NCBI GenBank assembly: GCA_002363955.1
Contig: DEXE01000002.1
Location: 186,001 to 250,000, forward strand
DNA from: Methylophaga sp. UBA3192
GTDB taxonomy: Bacteria; Pseudomonadota; Gammaproteobacteria; Nitrosococcales; Methylophagaceae
DNA: 64,000 bases
Reading direction: 5' to 3'
Shown here: positions 51,787 through 61,077 of the stretch, piece after piece
Layout of the letters: each line of letters starts with the position of its first letter
Numbering within the stretch: the first letter of the stretch is position 1
Notes under the pieces: model-generated
What the model was told of the DNA's origin: nothing
Seen by the model: the letters and a program-made list of their open reading frames with translations, nothing else
Databases searched by the model: none
Translations under genes and position numbers: made by a program

Positions 51787-52530
51787 ATGGATCGCATGCT
51801 GTTTATTTCAATGAATGCAGCCCAGCAAACCATGCTGGCGCAGGCCACCAATGCCAATAATCTGGCGAACGTCAACACCACTGGTTTTCGAGCTGATTTG
51901 GAACAGTTCCGTTCTATGCCGGTATTTGGTGAAGGTTTGCCGACACGAGTGTATTCAATGACGGAACGGCCTGCCACCGATTATCAACAAGGCAGTGTGC
52001 AATCTACCGGTCGAGAACTGGATATTTCGGTTCAAGGTGAAGGCTTTATTGCCGTGATGGGCAAAGACGGTCGTGAAGGTTATACCCGTGCCGGTGATAT
52101 GCATGTCACAGAGCTTGGCCAATTAGTGACCGGCACTGGTTTGCCGGTGATGGGAGAGGGCGGCCCAATCGCCATTCCGCCGGCTGAAAAAATTGATATC
52201 GGCGCGGATGGCACCATTTCCGTTCGTCCGATTGGCGGGGCTGAAAATGAGTTAGCCGTGATTGACCGGATTAAACTGGTCAAGCCTGACCTGCAAAATG
52301 TATTCAAAGACCAGGATGGCTTAATGCGAATGGCAGATGGTACAGAAGCCCCCCTGGATGCAACTGTCAAAGTTGCATCAGGCACGATAGAAGGCAGCAA
52401 TGTTAATGCCGTCGGTGCCTTAGTGAATATGATTGAGTTACAGCGCAAATATGAGATGCAAGTCAAAATGATGAGCACCGCAGAAGAAAATAGCGCCGCT
52501 TCGGCACGTATGTTGCAACTGAATGGTTAG
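51787..52530 (+). CDS. flgF: Flagellar basal-body rod protein FlgF
   Basis: A 247-residue distal-rod protein. Starts MDRMLFISMNAAQQTMLAQA and ANNLANVNTTGFRADLEQF. ISVQGEGFIAVMG and GYTRAGDMHVTELG are FlgF/G-like. C-terminal NAVGALVNMIELQRKYEMQVKM is FlgF-specific. It precedes flgG by 33 bases and follows flgE by 46. Confidence 0.96.
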   Translation: MDRMLFISMNAAQQTMLAQATNANNLANVNTTGFRADLEQFRSMPVFGEGLPTRVYSMTERPATDYQQGSVQSTGRELDISVQGEGFIAVMGKDGREGYTRAGDMHVTELGQLVTGTGLPVMGEGGPIAIPPAEKIDIGADGTISVRPIGGAENELAVIDRIKLVKPDLQNVFKDQDGLMRMADGTEAPLDATVKVASGTIEGSNVNAVGALVNMIELQRKYEMQVKMMSTAEENSAASARMLQLNG

Positions 52531-52563
52531 TAACATCGCAAGCATGCTTTTAGGAGAGACCTT

Positions 52564-53349
52564 ATGAATCAGGCATTATGGATTGCAAAAACCGGGCTTG
52601 ATGCTCAGCAGACAAGAATGTCGGTCATTTCGAATAATCTGGCAAACGTTAACACCACCGGCTTTAAGCAGGATAGGGCAGTGTTTGAAGACTTGTTGTA
52701 TCAGACTATTCGTCAACCTGGTGCACAAACCACTACTGATAATCAGTTGCCTTCGGGATTGATGATTGGTACCGGTGTCAGAACGGTTGCCACCGAAAAA
52801 TTGCACACTCAAGGCAATATTATCCAAACGGATAATGCGTTGGATGTGGCTATTGATGGCCGTGGTTTTTTCCAGATCCTGATGCCAGATGGTGATCTTG
52901 CCTATACCCGCGATGGCACATTTCAAATTAATGCTGATGGTGATGTGGTGATGTCAAATGGATATCTGCTGGATCCGGGTATCAATATTCCAGATGATGT
53001 TCAGAGTATCACCGTAGGTGTTGATGGAACGGTCAGTGTGACTCAGCCTGGTGATAATGAGCCCACTGTCATCGGTGAAATAGAGTTGGCCGATTTTGTA
53101 AATCCTGCTGGCTTACAGGCTGTCGGTGAGAATTTATTTAAAGAAACCGGTGCCAGTGGCGTACCCATTGCCGGTACGCCGACGCTGGATGGTTTTGGGC
53201 GAGTCATTGGTGGTGCACTGGAGACTTCCAACGTTAACGTTGTGACCGAGCTGATTAATATGATCGAAACGCAACGGGCTTATGAAATGAATTCAAAAGC
53301 CATCTCTACAGCTGATCAAATGTTGCAGTACGCTAGCCAGAATCTATAG
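52564..53349 (+). CDS. flgG: Flagellar distal rod protein FlgG
   Basis: A 261-residue protein, near the Salmonella length of 260. NQALWIAKTGLDAQQTRMSV and SNNLANVNTTGFKQDRAVFE start it. LPSGLMIGTGVRTVATEKLHTQGN and DVAIDGRGFFQILMPDGDLAYTRDG are characteristic. The C-terminal LETSNVNVVTELINMIETQRAYEMNSKA closes the helix bundle. It is the last gene before a terminator. Confidence 0.97.
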   Translation: MNQALWIAKTGLDAQQTRMSVISNNLANVNTTGFKQDRAVFEDLLYQTIRQPGAQTTTDNQLPSGLMIGTGVRTVATEKLHTQGNIIQTDNALDVAIDGRGFFQILMPDGDLAYTRDGTFQINADGDVVMSNGYLLDPGINIPDDVQSITVGVDGTVSVTQPGDNEPTVIGEIELADFVNPAGLQAVGENLFKETGASGVPIAGTPTLDGFGRVIGGALETSNVNVVTELINMIETQRAYEMNSKAISTADQMLQYASQNL

Positions 53350-53361
53350 ACCCATACTGAG

Positions 53362-53400
53362 AGCCCCGATATTAAAGTGTTTGTATGTCGGGGCTTTTTT
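53362..53400 (+). terminator. Terminator between flgG and flgH
   Basis: AGCCCCGA (53362-53369) and TCGGGGCT (53388-53395) form a perfect eight-base stem with an 18-base loop, followed by a T run. It splits the flagellar block into flgBCDEFG and flgHIJKL. Confidence 0.85.
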
Positions 53401-53445
53401 GTGTGTGAGAATAAGGTGTTGGATTTCTCAATGTAATAATAATTC

Positions 53446-53461
53446 TGGCATGGACTCTGCA
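53446..53461 (+). promoter_or_regulatory. Sigma-54 promoter of flgH operon
   Basis: TGGCATGGACTCTGCA has GG (53447-53448) and GC (53459-53460) ten bases apart. The -24 half TGGCATG equals that of the flgB promoter. The start would be about 28 bases before the flgH ATG at 53500. Confidence 0.7.
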
Positions 53462-53499
53462 AGTTAATTTCTGTACATAAGCTTGTCCTGGAGATTCGT

Positions 53500-54207
53500 A
53501 TGAAATTCATTTACCGACTATTGGGAATCACATCCGTCGTTTTGCTTTCCGCCTGTGTCAGTAATGAAGTAAAACGTGACCCGGCCTACGCGGCTGTTCG
53601 TCCCGTAGCTACAGCTCCGGCGGAACGTAATGATGGTGCAATCTTTGACACGCGCAGCAATATTGCATTGTATGAAGATTACAAAGCACGTCGTGTCGGC
53701 GATATTTTGACAGTGCGGTTGCAGGAACGGACGGATGCCGAGAAAGAAGCGACTACATCCGTTTCTAAAAGTGGCAGCAACAATATCAACAACCCAACTA
53801 TTTTTGGCTCAACACCCCAATTCAGCCTTCCAAGTGGCTTACCTCTAGCAAATACGGATAACAATAATTTAGCCTTTGGCACCAGCTCAAATCACAGTTT
53901 TGATGGTGAAGGTGAAAGTGAACAAAACAACCGCCTGTCCGGTGATATCAGTGTTTCAGTGGTTGAGGTGTTATCTAACGGCAATATGATTGTCCGAGGT
54001 GAGAAGGTTGTCACCATTAATCAGGGTAATGAATATGTGCGTTTAACCGGCATGATCAGTCCTCGCGATATTGATGCTACCAATACCATTTCATCCATTC
54101 GTATTGCCGATGCCCAGATTACCTATGTTGGAGATGGAGTTTCTAATGATTCAAACACGATGGGCTGGCTCAGTCGGTTCTTCATCAGTGCGTTAATGCC
54201 TTTCTAA
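53500..54207 (+). CDS. flgH: Flagellar L-ring lipoprotein FlgH
   Basis: A 235-residue outer-membrane lipoprotein forming the L ring. The signal has lipobox LLSAC, so Cys20 would be lipidated. RVGDILTVRLQERTDAEKEA near 65 and SGDISVSVVEVLSNGNMIVRGEK near 145 are family motifs, as is NEYVRLTGMISPRDID. Length matches Salmonella FlgH (232). flgI follows 12 bases later. Confidence 0.97.
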   Translation: MKFIYRLLGITSVVLLSACVSNEVKRDPAYAAVRPVATAPAERNDGAIFDTRSNIALYEDYKARRVGDILTVRLQERTDAEKEATTSVSKSGSNNINNPTIFGSTPQFSLPSGLPLANTDNNNLAFGTSSNHSFDGEGESEQNNRLSGDISVSVVEVLSNGNMIVRGEKVVTINQGNEYVRLTGMISPRDIDATNTISSIRIADAQITYVGDGVSNDSNTMGWLSRFFISALMPF

Positions 54208-54219
54208 GAGGTTAGAGTA

Positions 54220-55326
54220 ATGAAAACAACAATAAATACCTTATTTGCCGCTTTATTAATGTTAATGATGACGGCTACTCAGGCAGTTGAACGAATCAAA
54301 GATTTAGCCTCTATCGGCGGTGTGCGTAATAACCAACTTGTCGGATATGGGCTGGTCGTAGGGCTAAGCGGAACCGGTGATAAAACGGCTTTTACCGGTA
54401 CCGGCCAGACGTTACGCAGTATGTTGCGTGAGATGGGGGTGACCTTACCGGCAGGAGTGGATCCTAAAAGCAAAAATATAGCGGCAGTTTCTGTCCATGC
54501 CGATTTGCCGCCTTTTGCCAAACCTGGGCAAACCATTGATATCACAGTGTCTTCACTTGGTGATTCCAAAAGCCTGCGAGGCGGCAGTTTAATCATGACA
54601 CCGCTAAAAGGTGCTGATGGTGAAATATACGCTATGGCACAAGGTAATCTGGTGGTAGGTGGTTTTGGTGCTGAAGCAGGGGACGGATCCCGAGTGACGG
54701 TAAATATTCCCAGTGCGGGCCGTATACCCAATGGTGCTACCGTTGAGCGTACGGTACAGAACGCGTTAAATGTTGGCGATCACATTATTCTGAATCTACA
54801 TCAGGCCGACTTTACTACGGCCAGTCGATTATCAGATGCCATTAATCAAACGTTGGGACGTGGGACGGCGAGCTCTATGGATGCAGCATCAGTTAGAGTT
54901 AATGCGCCGAGAGATCCGAATCAACGTATTCCATTTTTATCATTGATTGAAAATCTGGAATTAAGCCCAGGCGAGGCGGCGGCCCGTGTGGTGGTCAATT
55001 CGCGTAGTGGTACTGTCGTGATCGGACAGAATGTCCGGGTGAGTCCAGCAGCGGTTACACATGGCAGTCTATCCGTGACCATTTCAGCAGATCCAGAGGT
55101 TTCTCAACCCAATGCCTTTTCAGCAGGACAAACGGTTATCACACCGAATTACGATATTGAAATATCGGAAGAAAACAGCCGGATGTTTGTATTCAATCCG
55201 GGGGTTTCTTTGGATGAAATTGTGCGTGCAGTCAATCAGGTGGGAGCAGCGCCGGGAGATTTAGTGGCTATTTTAGAGGCCTTGAAACAGGCGGGTGCGT
55301 TACGCGCTGAGCTGGTGATTATCTGA
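54220..55326 (+). CDS. flgI: Flagellar P-ring protein FlgI
   Basis: A 368-residue periplasmic P-ring subunit. A cleavable signal peptide (TLFAALLMLMMTATQA) is followed by VERIKDLASIGGVRNNQLVGYGLVVGL and TGTGQTLRSMLREMGV. LNLHQADFTTASRLSDAIN and the C-terminal LEALKQAGALRAELVII are typical. FlgA, the chaperone for FlgI, is not in the window. Confidence 0.97.
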   Translation: MKTTINTLFAALLMLMMTATQAVERIKDLASIGGVRNNQLVGYGLVVGLSGTGDKTAFTGTGQTLRSMLREMGVTLPAGVDPKSKNIAAVSVHADLPPFAKPGQTIDITVSSLGDSKSLRGGSLIMTPLKGADGEIYAMAQGNLVVGGFGAEAGDGSRVTVNIPSAGRIPNGATVERTVQNALNVGDHIILNLHQADFTTASRLSDAINQTLGRGTASSMDAASVRVNAPRDPNQRIPFLSLIENLELSPGEAAARVVVNSRSGTVVIGQNVRVSPAAVTHGSLSVTISADPEVSQPNAFSAGQTVITPNYDIEISEENSRMFVFNPGVSLDEIVRAVNQVGAAPGDLVAILEALKQAGALRAELVII

Positions 55327-55342
55327 GTTTATAGATTAAGTC

Positions 55343-56314
55343 ATGACGATTCCTTCTGATATTCAGCAAAACGCAACGGATTTCCATGGTTTAAATCAGC
55401 TGCGTCAATCGGCAATACGTTCTGATAATGATGCAACAACATTACGTCAGGTTGCCGCTCAATTTGAATCCTTGTTTACCACAATGATGCTGAAAAGCAT
55501 GCGTCAGGCTAGTCTGGCGGAGGGAATATTCGATTCCAATCACAGCAAAACCTATCGTGATATGGCCGATCAGCAGCTGGCGATGGATTTATCCAAACGT
55601 GGCGGATTAGGCCTGCAGGACGTGATTATTCGCCAACTGGGGGGCGAAGTACGATCCGATATCCCAATTGGTGGCGGGACGTTTAGTTTTGATACCGTGA
55701 CGGTACGGCAAGATTTACGGCGTATGGTCAAAGAGATTCATGATAACGCTGATAAAACTTCTGAAGAAAGCATCAATAGCATTGACAGCAGTAAATTAAA
55801 AATCATGCCACAGCGTTTTAAATCGCCTGAAGACTTTGTAGAACAACTGTGGCCTTTGGCCCAGAAAGCTGCAGATAAATTGGGTACCACCGCCGATGTT
55901 ATTTTGTCGCAGGCCGCATTGGAAACCGGCTGGGGTCGGTATGTGCTTAAAGATGGTGAAGGCCAATCCAGTTTTAATTTATTCAATATCAAAGCCGATA
56001 GTCGCTGGGATGGTGAGTATGTTGCGAAAAACGCGCTGGAATATCGTGATGGCAAGCCAATAACAGAACAGTCCCGCTTCCGTTCATACGAAGATTATCA
56101 GCAATCCTTTGATGATTATGTCAGTTTCCTGCAGTCACAGCCGCGTTATCAGGAAGCATTAAAACATGTCGGCCGACCGGAACGATTTGTAGAGAAATTG
56201 CATGAAGCTGGCTATGCCACCGATCCGCAATATGCTGACAAAATAAAACGCATTATGAAGGGTGATACGCTGGCACAGATTTCGCATAAATATATTCAGA
56301 ATATGGGGTACTAA
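55343..56314 (+). CDS. flgJ: Flagellar rod cap and peptidoglycan hydrolase FlgJ
   Basis: A 323-residue bifunctional protein. The N-terminal 100 residues are the rod-binding part (AAQFESLFTTMMLKSMRQASL, YRDMADQQLAMDLSKRGGLGL). The C-terminal part, from about 160, is a beta-N-acetylglucosaminidase: LSQAALETGWGRYVLKDG has the catalytic Glu, SFNLFNIKADSRWDG and YEDYQQSFDDYVSFL follow. It drills the peptidoglycan for the rod. Beta- and gamma-proteobacteria have this fused form; others carry the short one. Confidence 0.96.
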   Translation: MTIPSDIQQNATDFHGLNQLRQSAIRSDNDATTLRQVAAQFESLFTTMMLKSMRQASLAEGIFDSNHSKTYRDMADQQLAMDLSKRGGLGLQDVIIRQLGGEVRSDIPIGGGTFSFDTVTVRQDLRRMVKEIHDNADKTSEESINSIDSSKLKIMPQRFKSPEDFVEQLWPLAQKAADKLGTTADVILSQAALETGWGRYVLKDGEGQSSFNLFNIKADSRWDGEYVAKNALEYRDGKPITEQSRFRSYEDYQQSFDDYVSFLQSQPRYQEALKHVGRPERFVEKLHEAGYATDPQYADKIKRIMKGDTLAQISHKYIQNMGY

Positions 56315-56346
56315 CCCCCTGTAAAAGCTCTCAGAGGATCATCTAA

Positions 56347-57738
56347 ATGAGCATGCTGAATATTGGTAGTTCTGCTTTATTAGCCGCGCAAACGTCACTG
56401 GCGACCACCAGTCATAACATCAGTAATGTAAATACCCCGGGGTATTCGCGTCAGCGAACCGATCAGGGCCCACAGCCAGCCAATTTTGAAGGTGGTTATT
56501 ACATTGGAAATGGTGTTGGCATCACTGGTGTCGACCGTATTTTCAATCAGTTTTTAGTCAATCAACTGCGTACTTATACTTCGGCTGAGTCTCAGCAAGA
56601 CGGTTTTTTGACATTTTCCAAACAGGTTGATGATCTGCTGGGTTCTTCCTCACTGAGTATCAGTGGTGGGTTGGAAGCGTTTTTCAATTCTGTTCAGGAA
56701 GTTGCTAATGATCCAACTTCAATTGCCGCCAGACAGGTGATGCTCACACAGGGTGACTTGCTGGCCAACCGTTTTAATACGATGGACAGCCAACTGGGCG
56801 AGCTGGACAGACAGATTGATAACACTCTGTCGGCGTCAGTCAAGGATATCAATGTGCTTTCTCAGGGGATAAAGGATTTAAACCAATCCATTTCTGAGTC
56901 TCTGGCTGCTGGTTACAACCCCAACGATTTGCTGGATAAACGCGATAAATTGATTGGTGACTTATCAGAATTGGTCTCGGTGAATGTGGTCGAGCAGGAT
57001 AACGGAGCAGTAAATGTCTTTATCGGAAATGGGCAAGGGCTTGTTGTAGGTAATAGTCGGGTTGAACTTTCAACTATTGCCGACAATAGTACCAATCCTC
57101 CTCGTACTGCTATTGGTTATGGGCCCTCACAAATTAATATTACCCAGCAGCTTAGTGGCGGAGAAATAGGCGGTGCGATATTGGCAAGAACTGATGTCGT
57201 GGATAGTACGCGTGCCGAGCTGGATGTTTTAGCCGAATCGATCGTTACCGCCTTTAATACTGCTCACGGTAATGGTGTCGATCTAAACGGCAATGCAGGA
57301 ACAGATTTTTTTGATGCTGCTGGTACGACCGCTTCTACTATCAGTATGAATATTACTGATACGCGGTTAATTGCCGCATCCTCTACCACCGATCCCGGCG
57401 TGGGTAATAATGAAAATGCTTTAGCCATGGCGGCTTTGCAGACTGATAAAACAACCGTGGTTCTTGACCCTGGTCCTCCTGTTATTTCCCGATCATTCAA
57501 TGATCAATACGGCTCAATCGTTTCTCAAGTAGCGACTCGCACTAATCAAGCTTCTGTATCTCAGGAAACGCAAGCGGGACTGGTGAGTCAGATCCGCCAA
57601 CGGTCTGAGAGTGTTTCAGGGGTCAATCTGGATGAAGAAGCTGCCAATCTGATCAAGTTTCAGCAAGCCTACCAAGCAGCTTCGCAAATAATCACAGTAT
57701 CGAATACCGTGTTTAATTCGTTAATCAACGCATTTTAG
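56347..57738 (+). CDS. flgK: Flagellar hook-associated protein 1 FlgK
   Basis: A 463-residue hook-filament junction protein. SMLNIGSSALLAAQTSLATTSHN and ISNVNTPGYSRQRTDQG open the D0 domain. NPNDLLDKRDKLIGDLSELV near 195 is the FlgK motif. The C-terminal SGVNLDEEAANLIKFQQAYQAASQII is conserved. It is shorter than Salmonella FlgK (553), with a reduced central domain, which is common in other groups. Confidence 0.96.
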   Translation: MSMLNIGSSALLAAQTSLATTSHNISNVNTPGYSRQRTDQGPQPANFEGGYYIGNGVGITGVDRIFNQFLVNQLRTYTSAESQQDGFLTFSKQVDDLLGSSSLSISGGLEAFFNSVQEVANDPTSIAARQVMLTQGDLLANRFNTMDSQLGELDRQIDNTLSASVKDINVLSQGIKDLNQSISESLAAGYNPNDLLDKRDKLIGDLSELVSVNVVEQDNGAVNVFIGNGQGLVVGNSRVELSTIADNSTNPPRTAIGYGPSQINITQQLSGGEIGGAILARTDVVDSTRAELDVLAESIVTAFNTAHGNGVDLNGNAGTDFFDAAGTTASTISMNITDTRLIAASSTTDPGVGNNENALAMAALQTDKTTVVLDPGPPVISRSFNDQYGSIVSQVATRTNQASVSQETQAGLVSQIRQRSESVSGVNLDEEAANLIKFQQAYQAASQIITVSNTVFNSLINAF

Positions 57739-57749
57739 GAGATTAACTC

Positions 57750-58655
57750 ATGCGTATCTCCACAAATAGTATTACTCAACAAGGCCTGGAGGCCATGCTG
57801 AGGCAGCAAAATGAATTGGCCAAAACCCAATTACAGGTGTCCTCTGGAAAACGGATTCAAACTCCTTCAGACGATCCCATAGGTGCTGTCAAAATGCTGG
57901 ACTTGCAAAGACAAATCGGTCTTTCGCAACAGTATCAAGACAATGCCGATGTCGCTGATAGCCGTTTGAGCACAACCGATGGAACACTAAAAAGTGCTGG
58001 CGATATTATGCAACGCATTCGTGAGCTGGCAGTTCAGGCATTGAATGATACGAATAGTGATGAATCACGTCAGGGTATTGCCGAAGAAATTAACCAATTA
58101 AATGAAACACTCGTCGCTTTGGCTAACACCACAGATTCAAATGGCGAATATCTGTTTTCCGGTTATCAATCTGATGTGCAACCATTTGATACCACAACTT
58201 ATACCTATAACGGCGATGGTGGACAACGACAGTTACGGGTCAGTGATGGGTATCTGGTTGCGATCAATGAGCCAGGTGATGATTTGTTTATTACTCAGAC
58301 AGTAGCTGGTCCCAATCAGGCTATATTCCAGACCATTCAGGATTTTACGACAGCTCTCTCCTCTGGAATAGTCGGAACCGCACCGAATGATGGCGATTTT
58401 CTGGCGAATATGGATTATGCGATGGATGCTTCTCTGGATGCCCGTACACGGATTGGTACTCGGCAAAATGCCGTAGAACAACAACGTGAAATCAATGACA
58501 GTTCACAATTCAGTATGACCACCACACTTTCTCAAATAGAGGATCTCGACTATGCTGAGGCAATTACACAATTAAATTTACAATCAGCGGGCTTGCAAGC
58601 TGCACAGCAAGTTTATGTCAAAGTACAGGGATTATCTTTGTTTAACTTTTTGTGA
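57750..58655 (+). CDS. flgL: Flagellar hook-associated protein 3 FlgL
   Basis: A 301-residue junction protein just above FlgK. MRISTNSITQQGLEAMLRQQ and LQVSSGKRIQTPSDDPIGAVK are the flagellin-like N-terminal helix. NTTDSNGEYLFSGYQSD near 125 and C-terminal YAEAITQLNLQSAGLQAAQQVYVK complete it. Length fits (Salmonella 317). It ends the flagellar block and the next gene is a sugar nucleotidyltransferase 37 bases away. Confidence 0.95.
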   Translation: MRISTNSITQQGLEAMLRQQNELAKTQLQVSSGKRIQTPSDDPIGAVKMLDLQRQIGLSQQYQDNADVADSRLSTTDGTLKSAGDIMQRIRELAVQALNDTNSDESRQGIAEEINQLNETLVALANTTDSNGEYLFSGYQSDVQPFDTTTYTYNGDGGQRQLRVSDGYLVAINEPGDDLFITQTVAGPNQAIFQTIQDFTTALSSGIVGTAPNDGDFLANMDYAMDASLDARTRIGTRQNAVEQQREINDSSQFSMTTTLSQIEDLDYAEAITQLNLQSAGLQAAQQVYVKVQGLSLFNFL

Positions 58656-58691
58656 AACACTTAGACGCAACCTAATCACAGTAGATTAACT

Positions 58692-59459
58692 ATGAAAGCA
58701 GTCATTCTTGCTGGTGGCTTGGGCACCAGAATCAGTGAAGAGTCCCACCTTAAACCTAAACCGATGATTACCATTGGGGGGAAACCCATCATCTGGCATA
58801 TCATGAAACAGTACTCTCACTATGGTGTTAACGAGTTCATTATCTGTTTGGGCTATAAAGGCTATGTCGTAAAAGAATATTTTGCCAATTATTTTCTGCA
58901 TATGTCAGATGTGACATTTGATATGGCTAATAATGAAATGCAAGTGCATGAAAAGCATGTTGAGCCATGGAAAATTACACTGATTGAAACAGGAGAAAAC
59001 ACCCAAACCGGTGGACGTCTACAGAAAGTAAAAGAATATATCGGCAATGAGACATTTTGTTTTACTTATGGTGATGGTGTCTCTGATATTAATATTCAGG
59101 AACTTATTGCCTTTCACCATGCGCATGGAAAATTAGCTACCGTCACCGCTATTCAGCCTCCAGGCAGATACGGTGCATTAAATCTAAATAATGAAATTGT
59201 GGATCGTTTTCAAGAAAAGCCCGCAGGGGATGGATCATGGATTAATGGTGGGTTTTTTGTATTAGAACCCGAAGTTATCGACTTTATTGATGGGCCTGAT
59301 ACCGCTTGGGAAGATGCTCCTTTAAAACAACTGGCAAACCAGCAGACGCTAATGGCTTATCGTCATACAGGGTTTTGGAAAGCGATGGATACGTTGCGGG
59401 ATAAAGTTAACCTGGAAAATCTATGGCAAACGACAGCTCCATGGAAGGTTTGGGAGTAA
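58692..59459 (+). CDS. rfbF: Glucose-1-phosphate cytidylyltransferase
   Basis: A 255-residue enzyme that makes CDP-glucose from CTP and glucose-1-phosphate. KAVILAGGLGTRISEESHLK opens it, with LKPKPMITIGGKPIIWHIM as the CTP/sugar site, and YGDGVSDINIQ as the metal motif. NGGFFVLEPEVIDFI and PLKQLANQQTLMAYRHTGFWKAMDT are shared with Salmonella RfbF (257). It commits glucose to the CDP-3,6-dideoxyhexose-type route. The stop shares one base with the rfbG start. Confidence 0.96.
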   Translation: MKAVILAGGLGTRISEESHLKPKPMITIGGKPIIWHIMKQYSHYGVNEFIICLGYKGYVVKEYFANYFLHMSDVTFDMANNEMQVHEKHVEPWKITLIETGENTQTGGRLQKVKEYIGNETFCFTYGDGVSDINIQELIAFHHAHGKLATVTAIQPPGRYGALNLNNEIVDRFQEKPAGDGSWINGGFFVLEPEVIDFIDGPDTAWEDAPLKQLANQQTLMAYRHTGFWKAMDTLRDKVNLENLWQTTAPWKVWE

Positions 59460-60523
59460 TGTTTTCGGATATTTATCGCGACAAAAAAGTATTAGTGACC
59501 GGACATACCGGATTTAAGGGAAGTTGGTTGGCGTTTTGGTTATCTCAGATGGGGGCTAACGTGTATGGCCTTGCTTTGCAGCCTGATACTGAGCCAAATC
59601 ATTGGACTTTATTAAATCTTGATATACAACAAAAGCTCACTGATATCCGTGATTATCAAACCTTATCAAAAGTTATTTCAGACTGGCAGCCCGACATGGT
59701 TTTTCACTTGGCGGCTCAACCGATTGTCAGGCTCTCTTATAGTGAGCCAGTAGAGACATGGTCAACCAATGTAATGGGCACTGTTAATCTGTTAGAAGCC
59801 TGTCGACATGTACCTTCCATTAAGGCTATTGTGGTTATCACCAGTGATAAATGCTATGAGAATCATGAAAAAAAAGAGGGGTATACGGAATCGGATCGAC
59901 TAGGCGGTCATGATCCTTACAGTGCTTCCAAAGCTGCAACAGAACTGGTGGTTGACAGCTACCGAAAATCTTATTTTGAGCAGCAAGATGTTTTAATAGC
60001 TTCTGCCCGAGCAGGGAATGTTATTGGTGGGGGAGACTGGTCAGTAGATAGATTGATTCCGGATGTCGTCAGAAGTGTCATGAAAAAAATTCCATTAGAA
60101 GTTCGGTCTCCAGAATCCTCAAGACCTTGGCAACATGTTTTGGATTCATTGAGTGGTTATCTCTTACTTGGACAAAAATTATGTGAGCGAGAGCAATCTA
60201 GTGCTCAGGCTTGGAATTTTGGTCCTGTCTCGGGGCAAATTGCCACAGTGAGTAATGTGCTGGAGTCAATCCATGCATACTGGCCGGCATTTACATGGCA
60301 TATTGCAAAACGAGACGCACAGCATGAGACAATCTCTCTTGGGATTAATAGTGACAAAGCACGTAAGCAATTAGGTTGGACACCCGTCTGGGACTTGAAT
60401 AAAGCTACAGAAAATACAGCGCTTTGGTATAAGAGTTTGCAAGAAAATGGTCGTGTGGCTACAGAAACTCAATGGCAACAATACATTAATGATGCCGACA
60501 CAGCTGGTGTTTGCTGGTTGTGA
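59459..60523 (+). CDS. rfbG: CDP-glucose 4,6-dehydratase
   Basis: A 354-residue extended SDR that turns CDP-glucose into CDP-4-keto-6-deoxyglucose. VLVTGHTGFKGSWLAFWL near residue 10 is the NAD motif with the RfbG-specific FKGSW. FHLAAQPIVRLSY, VVITSDKCYEN and DPYSASKAATELVV (catalytic Tyr-x3-Lys) follow. Start at 59459 overlaps the previous stop and gives the usual length (Salmonella 359); an upstream ATG in frame was discarded because it lies within rfbF. Confidence 0.95.
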   Translation: MFSDIYRDKKVLVTGHTGFKGSWLAFWLSQMGANVYGLALQPDTEPNHWTLLNLDIQQKLTDIRDYQTLSKVISDWQPDMVFHLAAQPIVRLSYSEPVETWSTNVMGTVNLLEACRHVPSIKAIVVITSDKCYENHEKKEGYTESDRLGGHDPYSASKAATELVVDSYRKSYFEQQDVLIASARAGNVIGGGDWSVDRLIPDVVRSVMKKIPLEVRSPESSRPWQHVLDSLSGYLLLGQKLCEREQSSAQAWNFGPVSGQIATVSNVLESIHAYWPAFTWHIAKRDAQHETISLGINSDKARKQLGWTPVWDLNKATENTALWYKSLQENGRVATETQWQQYINDADTAGVCWL

Positions 60524-60525
60524 CG

Positions 60526-61077
60526 ATGCAACTGATATCTCTGGATATTGCTGACGCTTTTGTGATCAAACAAACCTCGTTTAAAGATCAGCGAGGGGAG
60601 TTTTCCAGATTATTTTGTCAGAAAACATTGCAACCTATCCTTGCCCAGCGCGAAATCAAACAAGTGAACTTCAGCAGGACGACCACTAGGGGGACTGTTA
60701 GGGGGCTGCACTATCAGCATTCTTCGGCTGCGGAAATGAAGTTTATCCGTTGTATTCAAGGCGCTGTATGGGATGTTATGGTGGATTTACGGCCTGATTC
60801 ACCAACTTTTCTCCAATGGCATGCGGAAGAATTGCGTCAGGAAAACAATACGATGATCGTCATTCCGGAAGGATGTGCGCACGGTTTTCAGGCATTAGTG
60901 CCAGAAAGTGAATTAATTTACTTTCATACCGCTTTCTATTCCGCAACGGCTGAAGCGGGAGTTCATGTTCAAGATCCTGATTTAGCGATCGATTGGCCTC
61001 TGCCGGTAAATAACTTGTCGGTAAGAGATTCCGAATTACCTACAGTGGCGAAGTGGTTAAAGGATTTATCTGGATGA
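60526..61077 (+). CDS. dTDP-4-dehydrorhamnose 3,5-epimerase-like (RmlC family) enzyme
   Basis: A 183-residue cupin-fold epimerase. H62 in RGLHYQHSS is the expected catalytic His; NTMIVIPEGCAHGFQAL and LIYFHTAFYS contain the rest of the active site. Although annotated as RfbC/RmlC, its neighbours build CDP-sugars, so it probably epimerises the CDP-4-keto-6-deoxyhexose at C3 and/or C5. It starts just after the rfbG stop and its stop overlaps the methyltransferase start. Confidence 0.86.
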   Translation: MQLISLDIADAFVIKQTSFKDQRGEFSRLFCQKTLQPILAQREIKQVNFSRTTTRGTVRGLHYQHSSAAEMKFIRCIQGAVWDVMVDLRPDSPTFLQWHAEELRQENNTMIVIPEGCAHGFQALVPESELIYFHTAFYSATAEAGVHVQDPDLAIDWPLPVNNLSVRDSELPTVAKWLKDLSG

